Shown piece by piece: positions 1-6,183 of a stretch of DNA of 51,842 bases; within the stretch, counting starts at the first letter, position 1, and every line of letters begins with the position of its first letter. Source of the stretch: an uncultured Alphaproteobacteria bacterium (GTDB taxonomy: Bacteria; Pseudomonadota; Alphaproteobacteria; Rhodobacterales; Rhodobacteraceae); contig CACGWW010000010.1 in the NCBI GenBank assembly GCA_902576905.1, forward strand, positions 1 through 51,842, in the 5' to 3' direction. Both the position numbers and the translations under genes were made by a program. The notes beneath the pieces were generated by a model that saw only the letters and a program-made list of their open reading frames with translations, made no database searches and had not been told where the DNA came from.

Positions 1-10
1 TGTTACTAAT

Positions 11-44
11 CTGAAATATTTTTGAAAAAAACTTTGGATGTAAT
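11..44 (+). promoter_or_regulatory. candidate degenerate Pho box and -10 for plcP copy 1
   Basis: Three 7-bp units start 11 bp apart at 11 (CTGAAAT), 22 (TTGAAAA) and 33 (TTTGGAT). TGTAAT at 39-44 lies 10 nt after the second unit and could be a -10. The units match the PhoB consensus CTGTCAT only partly, so AT-rich background could produce them. The same -10 hexamer at similar spacing occurs before pstS. Confidence 0.3.
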
Positions 45-73
45 CTAGATGATTAAGTGTAGAAGGCAGGTTC

Positions 74-934
74 GTGGATAATCGGTTTGATGGCCTCAAG
101 ATCTATAGAAGTATCTGGATTTCAGATATACATCTTGGTACTCCTGGCGCCAGTACAGATCAACTTATGCATTTTTTAAAGTGTACGCGATCTGAAAATT
201 TGTTTTTGGTCGGAGATATCATCGACGGTTGGCAATTGAAAAAGCGTTGGTATTGGCCACAAGCTCACAATGACATCGTGCAAAAACTCCTCAGAAAAGC
301 TCGTCATGGTACGAATGTAGTGTTTATTCCAGGAAACCATGATGAGGCAGCGCGTCAATTTGTTAATGTGACCTTTGGTGAGATCAAAATATGCCTTGAC
401 TACATCCATGAAACTGCTGACGGTAAGAGACTGTGGATCGTGCATGGTGATCTTTTTGACCATGTCATTCAACATGCGCGCTGGTTAGCGTATATTGGTG
501 ACAAAGCTTATCAGATTTTGCTTCGCGTGAATCGCTGGCTAAATATTTGGCGTGACGCATTCAAACTGCCTTATTGGTCGTTTTCTCAATACTTAAAACT
601 TAAAGTCAAATTGGCAGTTTCATTCATTTCTGCATTTGAACATGCAATGGTAACAGAAACTCGAAGGCGCGGATGTAGCGGAATTATATGCGGGCATATA
701 CACAAACCAGAGTTAAAAATTACAGACGGAATCATATACGGAAATGACGGTGATTGGGTAGAATCTCGCTCTGCACTGGTAGAGCATTACGACGGTAAAT
801 TGGAATTACTAAATTGGGATAAAATTTCAAAAAATATTGCTTCAGTGGCTGATGTATCATCAGTGAAAGACGGGATTGATGGGGGGCCAACAGCAGCGCT
901 TGGTGAACTACTTAGCAAGAGTAACAGTCCGTGA
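74..934 (+). CDS. plcP: PlcP-like phospholipase C of the metallophosphoesterase family (UDP-2,3-diacylglucosamine diphosphatase-like), copy 1
   Basis: A calcineurin-like metallophosphoesterase of 286 residues. The metal-binding motifs are visible in order: SDIHLG (17-22), GDIIDGW (47-53), GNHDE (87-91), HGDLFD (124-129) and GHIH (207-210). Such proteins are often named after LpxH. In SAR11 and roseobacters, the homologue beside a GT4 glycosyltransferase is PlcP, which strips phosphate headgroups from membrane phospholipids under phosphate starvation and leaves diacylglycerol. The 3' neighbour is such a glycosyltransferase, joined by a GTGA overlap, which supports PlcP over LpxH. The start is GTG at 74, with GAAGGCAGG upstream. 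A clearly related copy is at 36236-37024. This copy has a longer C-terminal tail of about 24 residues. The specific function is inferred from family and context. Confidence 0.82.
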   Translation: MDNRFDGLKIYRSIWISDIHLGTPGASTDQLMHFLKCTRSENLFLVGDIIDGWQLKKRWYWPQAHNDIVQKLLRKARHGTNVVFIPGNHDEAARQFVNVTFGEIKICLDYIHETADGKRLWIVHGDLFDHVIQHARWLAYIGDKAYQILLRVNRWLNIWRDAFKLPYWSFSQYLKLKVKLAVSFISAFEHAMVTETRRRGCSGIICGHIHKPELKITDGIIYGNDGDWVESRSALVEHYDGKLELLNWDKISKNIASVADVSSVKDGIDGGPTAALGELLSKSNSP

Positions 935-2043
935 AAATTTTAATTATCACAGATGCGTGGTACCCACAAGTCAATGGAGTTGTACAAACACTAACAAAAA
1001 CACGCGATCATTTGGTCCAGATGGGGCATAAAGCTGAACTTATTACCCCTGAATCGTTTCGTACGATTCCTTGTCCAACTTATCCGGAAATTAGACTTTC
1101 AATTTTTCCAGGAAAAAAGATTGCTGAAAAAATTCAGGTGTCTCAACCAGACGCAATTCATATTGCAACTGAGGGGCCGCTTGGTCTGGCTGCCCGGCGT
1201 TACGCAACTTCACATAATTTAGATTTCACAACTGCATTCCACACCCGTTTTCCAGAGTATATACGTTCTAGGACTAAATTGCCGCTTGGAGCTACATACG
1301 CACTCTTGCGTTGGTTTCACAGTCCGGCTAAAAATGTGATGGCACCAACCAACACTGTTATAAGAGACCTAGAAAAATGGCAAATCGGAAACCCTGTATT
1401 GTGGCCGCGAGGGGTTGATCTTACCATTTTTAATCCATGTAACAGAAACGTTAAGAAACCCACTGGAAACATCGAAAAGCTAAACGCGAGTATCGCAAAA
1501 CTGGATAACGCAACGAAACCTGTTTTTATTTATGTTGGGCGAGTAGCTGTTGAGAAAAATCTTAGTGGATTTTTAGATTTGGATCTACCAGGTGAAAAAC
1601 ATGTTGTTGGAGAAGGGCCCGCTCTTAAAACACTGAAGAAAAAATATCCCAAAGTTATTTTTCATGATGCGCATCCAACGGAGAACTTACCGGCATTCTA
1701 CAATCGCGCGGATGTTTTTGTGTTTCCTAGTCGAACAGATACTTTTGGCCTTGTTCTGTTAGAAGCAATGGGTTGCGGTCTGCCTGTAGCAGCTTTTCCA
1801 GTCACGGGTCCAATAGATGTCGTAGGTGAATCTGGTGCAGGCATCTTGGACAATGACTTAAAGAAAGGCTGTCTAGCTGCCCTAAAAATTGACCGAAAAA
1901 TTGTTCGTATGCATGCGGAGAAATTCTCATGGAAGTCGGCAACGGATATATTTTTTAGCCATCTAACCAATGCTCACAAGATTGTAGACAGGTATCAGAT
2001 ATCTAAAAAGCCTTATAAGACCAATTATAGGTTTGGCGCCTGA
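931..2043 (+). CDS. agt: Agt-like glycosyltransferase family 4, glycolipid synthesis, copy 1
   Basis: A GT-B glycosyltransferase of 370 residues. The N-terminal domain begins ITDAWYPQVNGV, typical of the MgtA/Agt group. The C-terminal nucleotide-sugar domain carries FVFPSRTDTFGLVLLEAM, the EX7E-type region, followed by CGLPVAA. In marine alphaproteobacteria, Agt adds sugar or glucuronate to the diacylglycerol released by PlcP and so replaces phospholipids. The GTG start at 931 overlaps the plcP stop by 4 bp, implying translational coupling. Its last 41 bp overlap the 3' end of the convergent acyltransferase gene. A second copy, 338 residues long, lies at 35236-36252. Sugar specificity cannot be read from the sequence. 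Confidence 0.82.
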   Translation: MKILIITDAWYPQVNGVVQTLTKTRDHLVQMGHKAELITPESFRTIPCPTYPEIRLSIFPGKKIAEKIQVSQPDAIHIATEGPLGLAARRYATSHNLDFTTAFHTRFPEYIRSRTKLPLGATYALLRWFHSPAKNVMAPTNTVIRDLEKWQIGNPVLWPRGVDLTIFNPCNRNVKKPTGNIEKLNASIAKLDNATKPVFIYVGRVAVEKNLSGFLDLDLPGEKHVVGEGPALKTLKKKYPKVIFHDAHPTENLPAFYNRADVFVFPSRTDTFGLVLLEAMGCGLPVAAFPVTGPIDVVGESGAGILDNDLKKGCLAALKIDRKIVRMHAEKFSWKSATDIFFSHLTNAHKIVDRYQISKKPYKTNYRFGA

Positions 2044-2845
2044 GATATTCTGTGACCACATTCCGGTTTTCCATTTCAGCTAGTTCGGAACTGTGTATGG
2101 GGGGGCGCATCGTGACCGTTAAATTTGTCCCAATTCTTCTACAAATTTCTCTAAACATCAGAGAATAACCAAGAGTAAAGCTTACTCTTCTTGCAATTTG
2201 AAATAACGCTGAATTACGTCCCTCGAAGAAGAACGGAATAGTAGTTGTGTCAGGCTGCAATGCTAATTTCGCAACAAATGTTTTCCACGGCGCATCACTC
2301 GCAGTCCCAAATATATTTGGCGCCAATGATATGGCACCTGCTGGGAAGATGATAAGTGCTCCGCCATTTCTGAGATGCTCCAACGCTCTGCGACGAGACT
2401 CCATATTTGTTTTAAGCGCAATTTTAGTCTCTGCAAAATCTATTGGCAGAATTTTATCCATTACCGCTGGTGCCTGTCTCAATACCCTGTGGGTAATGAT
2501 TTTATAGTCATGCCGCACCTCGGCCATAATTGAACACAAGGCAAGTCCATCTATGACTCCATATGGATGATTAGCGATGGTCACGACCCGTCCAGTAGAC
2601 GGTATGGATGCCATTATTCCATTTGAAACCTCTCGACTAACATCTAGTTCGATACGCAGTCGGTCAAGTGCATCTGACCAAAAATATTCTGGATTTAGAT
2701 TGTCATTTACATAGTCAAAATACAGTTTTTCTATACGCGGTTGACCCGTTAATTTTTCTAAGTAGCGGATTATTTTGTTGGGAATTACACCCATTTCTCC
2801 GTCGGCGAATGAAAACACAGGGTGTGTCTGACTGCTATTTTGCAA
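2003..2845 (-). CDS. PlsC-like lysophospholipid/glycerolipid acyltransferase
   Basis: An acyltransferase of about 280 residues. Its first block is NHPYGVIDG, the NHX4D catalytic motif (about residues 90-100). A downstream block, IFPAGAIS, resembles the glycerol-binding FPEG block. No clear membrane helices are seen. The start is uncertain. AGGAG at 2854-2858 is only 2 nt from a TTG at 2851 but 8 nt from a TTG at 2845, so the latter is chosen. A Pho-box-like repeat (2904-2921) lies 59 bp upstream in the right orientation. With PlcP-Agt adjacent, a role in phosphate-starvation membrane lipid synthesis, such as acylating glycolipid or aminolipid precursors, is plausible but inferred. The 3' end overlaps agt by 41 bp. 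Confidence 0.78.
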   Translation of the reverse strand: MQNSSQTHPVFSFADGEMGVIPNKIIRYLEKLTGQPRIEKLYFDYVNDNLNPEYFWSDALDRLRIELDVSREVSNGIMASIPSTGRVVTIANHPYGVIDGLALCSIMAEVRHDYKIITHRVLRQAPAVMDKILPIDFAETKIALKTNMESRRRALEHLRNGGALIIFPAGAISLAPNIFGTASDAPWKTFVAKLALQPDTTTIPFFFEGRNSALFQIARRVSFTLGYSLMFREICRRIGTNLTVTMRPPIHSSELAEMENRNVVTEYLRRQTYNWSYKAF

Positions 2846-2903
2846 AATCAATACTCCTAGCCTGTCAAATAGTTAAAAGATGTAACAAATAATTGATGAA
2901 TTT

Positions 2904-2921
2904 ATGAAAAATTAATGACAT
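2904..2921 (-). promoter_or_regulatory. Pho box upstream of the acyltransferase
   Basis: On the minus strand the sequence reads ATGTCAT, TAAT, TTTTCAT: two 7-bp units with starts 11 bp apart, matching the alphaproteobacterial PhoB consensus at 6/7 and 5/7. A possible -10, AATTAT, follows about 9 nt downstream. The site is conserved in module copy B at 4183-4200. Confidence 0.6.
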
Positions 2922-3012
2922 CCACGTGAGTAAGTTCTCAAATTTTGATTGTACTTTTTCAACAAATTTAGATTGAATAATAAAATTATTAACTCAAATG
3001 ATGATTTAAAAA

Positions 3013-3030
3013 TTTTCATCAAATTGTCAT
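3013..3030 (+). promoter_or_regulatory. Pho box driving the candidate small RNA
   Basis: On the plus strand TTTTCAT (3013-3019), CAAA, TTGTCAT (3024-3030) form two units at 11-bp spacing, matching CTGTCAT at 5/7 and 6/7. AACATT/CATTAA around 3039-3046 lies about 10 nt downstream and could be the -10. No large ORF begins before the terminator at 3093-3125. Confidence 0.55.
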
Positions 3031-3051
3031 CAATCTTTAACATTAAAAAGT

Positions 3052-3125
3052 TAGACAATCTGTAAATACACGCATGTATTTCCCTCCCAACTGGGCCGTT
3101 ATAAGCAGACGGCCCTTTTCTTTTT
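3052..3125 (+). ncRNA. candidate phosphate-regulated small RNA
   Basis: A transcript starting about 7 nt after the -10-like sequence near 3041 would be roughly 75 nt long. It would contain a small hairpin AATACA-CGCA-TGTATT (3064-3079 region), a single-stranded pyrimidine-rich stretch TTTCCCTCCC, and a strong intrinsic terminator at 3093-3125. This architecture fits a trans-acting small RNA. Both ends are predicted, and the RNA family is not recognised. It could instead be a leader that terminates before the gene at 3270. Confidence 0.45.
3093..3125 (+). terminator. intrinsic terminator
   Basis: A perfect 7-bp stem, GGGCCGT (3093-3099) with ACGGCCC (3109-3115), closes a 9-nt loop and is followed directly by TTTTCTTTTT. 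No CDS ends upstream on this strand for more than 1 kb, so it should terminate a noncoding transcript. The second module copy has lost one stem arm. Confidence 0.8.
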
Positions 3126-3269
3126 GATACATTGATGTAACAGCTAATCAATATATAAAATTGGACTTTAGAAGCGTGTTGTAAGACTATTTTTAATTTT
3201 TATTTGACTAAATTATTAGTATTGCTAAATTTTGGCGCGATTGAAATTAAATCCTCAAAAGGAAATAAA

Positions 3270-3692
3270 ATGTCGAAGGAAAAAGACGCTGATACCATCA
3301 CTGAATTAGGTGAAGACGGAAAATTACATAATATAACTACTAAAGCAGGAAGACTAGCAATGGAGTTAGCGTCTGAAAAAAAGAGGCTTGCTCAAGAGCT
3401 AGAAGAATTACAAGGCGAGTACGATGACATTAAACCTCTTACGCCTACTGGTACAAGAGATTGGTATGTTAAATGGGGAGCCATGCTATTGTGTGTATTA
3501 GGAGTATTTCTTACATCAGGAAAAATGTATATTTTGGGGCAATTGTGTTATTTCTTTAGTGCCATCGGATGGATATATGTCGGCATGCAATGGAGCGACA
3601 GAGCACTAATGATTGGATCCGCGATATGTGGTACTGCAGTTGCCATGCTGTTGATAGACAATCCCGACTTGTATCTGCTTTTTTCAAGGTGA
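3270..3692 (+). CDS. small membrane protein of unknown function
   Basis: A 140-residue protein not recognised as a characterised family. The first 55 residues are charged and predict a coiled coil (about 28-52, rich in E, K and L). Three hydrophobic segments follow at about 69-85, 88-105 and 110-128. The ATG at 3270 is chosen over an in-frame TTG at 3204 because AAAGGAAATAA precedes it at good spacing. The upstream region carries module copy A with its terminator. An imperfect hairpin, AATACCA/TGGTATT (3701-3718), follows the stop without a T-tract. Confidence 0.65.
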   Translation: MSKEKDADTITELGEDGKLHNITTKAGRLAMELASEKKRLAQELEELQGEYDDIKPLTPTGTRDWYVKWGAMLLCVLGVFLTSGKMYILGQLCYFFSAIGWIYVGMQWSDRALMIGSAICGTAVAMLLIDNPDLYLLFSR

Positions 3693-3770
3693 ATAATCCT
3701 AATACCATCTTTGGTATTGGCAGCATAAAGAAACTCACGACTAGAACGGCAGACTGGACTGAGTTCAAGA

Positions 3771-4124
3771 CTACCCTTTCTTGCTTAAAGGTCTTTTACC
3801 CCTTGCATGAGACATTTCTATAATTTCATTCTTCTCAATTTTTACAAACCCCAAGATCACTCCATCAGGTTCGACATGATCTGGAACCGAGTGTTGGTAA
3901 ACTATAATTTTATCGTTTTCGAAATGACAAGTTATTTTTCCAATATTTGATCTTGGCTGTTCTTCGAACCAGGCGATAGTTTCCGACTTATCACGTTTAT
4001 TTTTTGTAAGACTTGATTGAGTTATTGATCGCCAAAAAAAATTTTCAGACAAATATTTTTTAAGAAGAGATACGTCTCCATTATTTGCGGTTTCAAACAT
4101 TGCTTCAAGTTTCTTAAAATTCAT
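3771..4124 (-). CDS. NTF2/SnoaL-like small protein
   Basis: A 117-residue soluble protein. The pattern resembles the NTF2-like/SnoaL fold: an N-terminal helix (KLEAMFETANNGDVSLLKKYL), a conserved-looking FW pair (about 29-30), then strands around CHFENDKIIVYQ and VILGFVKIEKNEIIEM. Members act as small enzymes or ligand-binding domains, and no activity can be assigned here. AAAGGAGTCGGCT precedes the ATG, a good ribosome binding site. Module copy B, with a Pho-box-like element at 4183-4200, lies directly upstream, so phosphate control is possible. Confidence 0.6.
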   Translation of the reverse strand: MNFKKLEAMFETANNGDVSLLKKYLSENFFWRSITQSSLTKNKRDKSETIAWFEEQPRSNIGKITCHFENDKIIVYQHSVPDHVEPDGVILGFVKIEKNEIIEMSHARGKRPLSKKG

Positions 4125-4159
4125 AGCCGACTCCTTTGCCTTATAAAATGAAAAAAATA

Positions 4160-4400
4160 TGCAACAAATTATTGATGAATTTATGAAAAATTAATGACTT
4201 GTACGTAAGAAAGTTCTCAGATTCTATCTATATTTTTTCAATTAATTTAGATTGAATGAAAATTATTAACTCAAGTGATGGTTTAAAAAATTTTTATCTG
4301 AATGTAATAAATCTTAACATTAATAAGATAGATAATACCCAAACAGTCGCGTGTATTTCCCTTCCCACTGGGCCGTTTTCTTTTTGATACATTAAAGTAA
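4160..4400. repeat. intergenic direct repeat module, copy B
   Basis: Second copy of the module at 2881-3140, with the same block order but more divergence. The minus-strand Pho-box-like element is kept (4183-4200, reading AAGTCAT, TAAT, TTTTCAT). It is followed at 9 nt by AATAAT, a good -10 toward the gene at 3771-4124. The plus-strand box has decayed to TTTTTAT, CTGA, ATGTAAT (4291-4308). The terminator has lost its second arm: GGGCCG runs straight into TTTTCTTTTT. Confidence 0.8.
4183..4200 (-). promoter_or_regulatory. Pho-box-like element upstream of the NTF2-like gene
   Basis: On the minus strand AAGTCAT, TAAT, TTTTCAT are two units 11 bp apart, with AATAAT 9 nt downstream as -10. It is conserved at the same place in module copy A, which argues for selection rather than chance. 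Confidence 0.5.
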
Positions 4401-4521
4401 CTTACCATCTGCTGCTCACTCCAAGAACATGCTACATGAGCATCCCATGCGTCCCATGCGTTGAAAGGCTAGACCAAGCGGTAGCTATAGGTAATGGCAA
4501 AATTATGAATTTTACTCAAAA
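4401..4521. other. intergenic stretch with a less AT-rich patch
   Basis: Between module B and the next gene, roughly 4408-4498 is visibly less AT-rich than its surroundings. It contains a perfect 9-bp tandem duplication, TCCCATGCG twice (4444-4461). Both strands have stops in all longer frames. It looks like a small relic of unknown origin. No RNA fold or gene was recognised. Confidence 0.3.
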
Positions 4522-4743
4522 TTAATGGACAATATCATCTTGCATTTCTTTATCGAGTTCGAAGTAGGCCAACTCTTCTGGAAATCTATCTCCATAAAGA
4601 AATACATATTCATCTGGGTTTTCTTTTTGAAATTTCGAGTAATAATCGCATAAATATTGAAAATACTCCGCCGCAGTACAATACTCTTTGCCTTCATCAA
4701 ACGGCTCGTTATCTAAAACATTTAACAAAAAATAATTTTTCAT
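4522..4743 (-). CDS. small acidic hypothetical protein
   Basis: A 73-residue acidic protein rich in E, D, Y and F (ends EMQDDIVH), not recognised. GAGG lies 8 nt before the ATG at 4743 but only 2 nt before an ATG at 4749, so the internal ATG is chosen. A degenerate Pho-like triplet of 7-bp units on the minus strand (4783-4811) with TATGAT overlapping it may be its promoter. An overlapping 62-codon frame (4512-4700) has a less protein-like composition. Confidence 0.45.
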   Translation of the reverse strand: MKNYFLLNVLDNEPFDEGKEYCTAAEYFQYLCDYYSKFQKENPDEYVFLYGDRFPEELAYFELDKEMQDDIVH

Positions 4744-4782
4744 CAACATTGCCTCGATTTTTTATAAATTGATTTGGTTGAT

Positions 4783-4811
4783 ATCATAAAATTATTACAT
4801 AAATGCGACTA
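4783..4811 (-). promoter_or_regulatory. weak Pho-like repeat
   Basis: Minus-strand units TAGTCGC, ATGTAAT and TTATGAT start 11 bp apart. Matches to CTGTCAT are 3/7, 5/7 and 4/7. TATGAT at 4788-4783 could be a -10 for the gene at 4522-4743. This is weak in such AT-rich DNA. Confidence 0.2.
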
Positions 4812-4890
4812 ACTAAAAAAATAACTTAGCAAGTGATTTCAGCAAGCTCGGTATTTGCAATTATAGAAACGGGGTTTCACGAGAAAGAAT

Positions 4891-5010
4891 ATGGCAGATA
4901 TGATTGTTGGGATATCACAAAAGGTACTAAACAACTATATTGCTGAAAATCCAATAAACAAAGAATTTCAACCTTCTGCTTTGTTAAATTATTTAATAGT
5001 TATTTCTTGA
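4891..5010 (+). CDS. possible 39-residue small ORF
   Basis: ATG at 4891 opens a 39-codon frame (MADMIVGISQKVLN... to TTGAATT) in an otherwise empty 383-bp gap (4750-5132). GAGAAAGAAT precedes the start and is a weak ribosome binding site with short spacing. Composition is protein-like, with no transmembrane segment or known motif. It may be a remnant. The rest of the gap shows nothing recognisable. Confidence 0.2.
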   Translation: MADMIVGISQKVLNNYIAENPINKEFQPSALLNYLIVIS

Positions 5011-5132
5011 ATTAATGTAATACTTCTTCTGCTATAAACTCTTCCATCTTTATTAAAGTTTTCACATAGCCCAAGTCGTTTCCCGTTTATTCTGACAATT
5101 GTTTAGCATCGCAAAAAAGGTTTTTCAAAGGA

Positions 5133-5906
5133 TTAATTTACCTCTTCGTTATGGATGGTATAGTTTTTACCATCCAGTAGGATAATGCCATATCCCGAAT
5201 TTTCACCTTTGGCATATTCTACTCGATCAGCTTTGAACTTTAGGACCATTTGCTGATTTATGCTTTTGAACGTGGAGAAATTATATCCTTCGTAAAGACC
5301 ACACATACTTCGATGTATGTGACCAGATATTAGATGGTTTACATTATTGAAATTTTTTATAGTTGAAAAAAAATCGTGGGAATTTTTTAGTCTTAGTAAG
5401 TCCATAGCCTGCATTCCCGTTGTAAAAGCGGGATGGTGCATAAACAAAATTACTTTTTTATGATCCGCTTCTTTAAGTTTTTGACTCAACCAGTCGAGTC
5501 TTTTTTCACATAAGTAACCACAGCTTTTGGGTATGTCATCGTGAGGATCTTTAAGCGTATCTAAGAATATAAAATCAAGATTTTCATAAGCCTCACTACT
5601 CTGTAAGAATCCATTATGATCTGGTTGGTAGTATGGAAATACATCGAGGAAGTTCTTTCGGTTATCGTGATTTCCAAGCATAAATTTTATGGGTCTATTT
5701 ATTACCGAGACCAAATTTCTTAAGGCACTATATTCTTCAATTTTACCACTATCCGCTAAGTCGCCTGTAAAGACTAGCGTATCAAAATCATTATGATTGC
5801 CTTGCAAGTGCAGTATAGCTTTCTCAAGTTTTTGAGATGATTTTTTTAAACTTGGTTCATCAGCAGAGTTTAAGTGAATATCTGAAAAGACTATGATTTT
5901 TTTCAT
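5133..5906 (-). CDS. class III cyclic-nucleotide/glycerophospho-phosphodiesterase-like metallophosphoesterase
   Basis: A 257-residue calcineurin-like phosphoesterase resembling CpdA/GpdQ. Motifs in order: SDIHLNS (8-14), GDLADSG (48-54), GNHDNR (78-83), FMHHPAF (about 155-161) and SGHIHRS (about 194-200). The dinuclear metal site therefore looks complete. It lies between small genes and phnM, in the phosphonate locus, pointing the same way as phnM. No phnP was seen in this window, so hydrolysis of the cyclic phosphate left by C-P lyase is one possible job. General phosphodiester scavenging is another. GAGAGC lies 5 nt before the ATG. No Pho box was found upstream. Confidence 0.75.
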   Translation of the reverse strand: MKKIIVFSDIHLNSADEPSLKKSSQKLEKAILHLQGNHNDFDTLVFTGDLADSGKIEEYSALRNLVSVINRPIKFMLGNHDNRKNFLDVFPYYQPDHNGFLQSSEAYENLDFIFLDTLKDPHDDIPKSCGYLCEKRLDWLSQKLKEADHKKVILFMHHPAFTTGMQAMDLLRLKNSHDFFSTIKNFNNVNHLISGHIHRSMCGLYEGYNFSTFKSINQQMVLKFKADRVEYAKGENSGYGIILLDGKNYTIHNEEVN

Positions 5907-5924
5907 TTTTAGCTCTCGAAAAAT

Positions 5925-6005
5925 TTATTGGTCTAAACGTCCGCCCCACCCACGACGTGACTCTATAGCTCTTCTAAAGTTGCATTTTACAAAAGATAGA
6001 TCCAT
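5925..6005 (-). other. 26-codon ORF with G+C-rich arginine/glycine codons
   Basis: Between the phosphodiesterase and phnM (5907-6183), a short minus-strand frame from ATG 6005 encodes a basic peptide ending RRGWGGRLDQ. The frame stays open about 12 codons upstream of the ATG. The GGGTGGGGCGG stretch stands out from the AT-rich surroundings. No good ribosome binding site is seen. It could be a gene relic or a micropeptide. The rest of the gap shows nothing clear. Confidence 0.15.
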
Positions 6006-6183
6006 TGGTCTACGATTTAGTCTGCAGCTTAAATTTATTGTCTAGGCCCTTTTGAAGAAGTTGGAAAATTGAATTAATGATATCTACTGTCAAATGAAAC
6101 CCGGTAGTAATATAATTCGAATATGTGACCAGATATGATACTGAAAATAACCTATGGTATATCGCAGATACTAAAATCCCTTT

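Larger units (their letters stand above)
2881..3140. repeat. intergenic direct repeat module, copy A
   Basis: This roughly 250-bp noncoding segment recurs imperfectly at 4160-4400. Long blocks match in order: the opening CAACAAATTATTGATGAATT-like block, ATGAAAAATTAATGAC, AAGTTCTCA, ATTTAGATTGAAT, TTATTAACTCAA, TTAACATTAA, TGTATTTCCC, CTGGGCCGT and TTTTCTTTTTGATACATT. Indels of irregular length separate the blocks, so it is not a coding duplication. Each copy begins about 30 bp upstream of a minus-strand gene. It holds Pho-box-like repeats on both strands and an intrinsic terminator. Confidence 0.85.

Noticed and set aside
2912-3151. 79-codon minus-strand frame inside module copy A
   Set aside because: It crosses the terminator and Pho boxes. 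The matching part of copy B has frame-breaking indels, so the conservation is of DNA or RNA and not of protein.
3701-3718. AATACCA/TGGTATT hairpin as a terminator for the 3270-3692 gene
   Set aside because: The stem is AT-rich with no T-run, so it is not convincing as an intrinsic terminator.
4512-4700. 62-codon frame overlapping the small acidic gene
   Set aside because: It overlaps the better-supported frame 4522-4743, has no good ribosome binding site and has a less protein-like composition.
5316-6136. 15-bp identity TATGTGACCAGATAT at 5316-5330 and 6122-6136
   Set aside because: The first copy encodes the GHIH region of the phosphodiesterase, so the second could be a relic of a related gene. 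The surrounding match is too weak, and a 15-mer repeat in a 52-kb AT-rich window can be chance.
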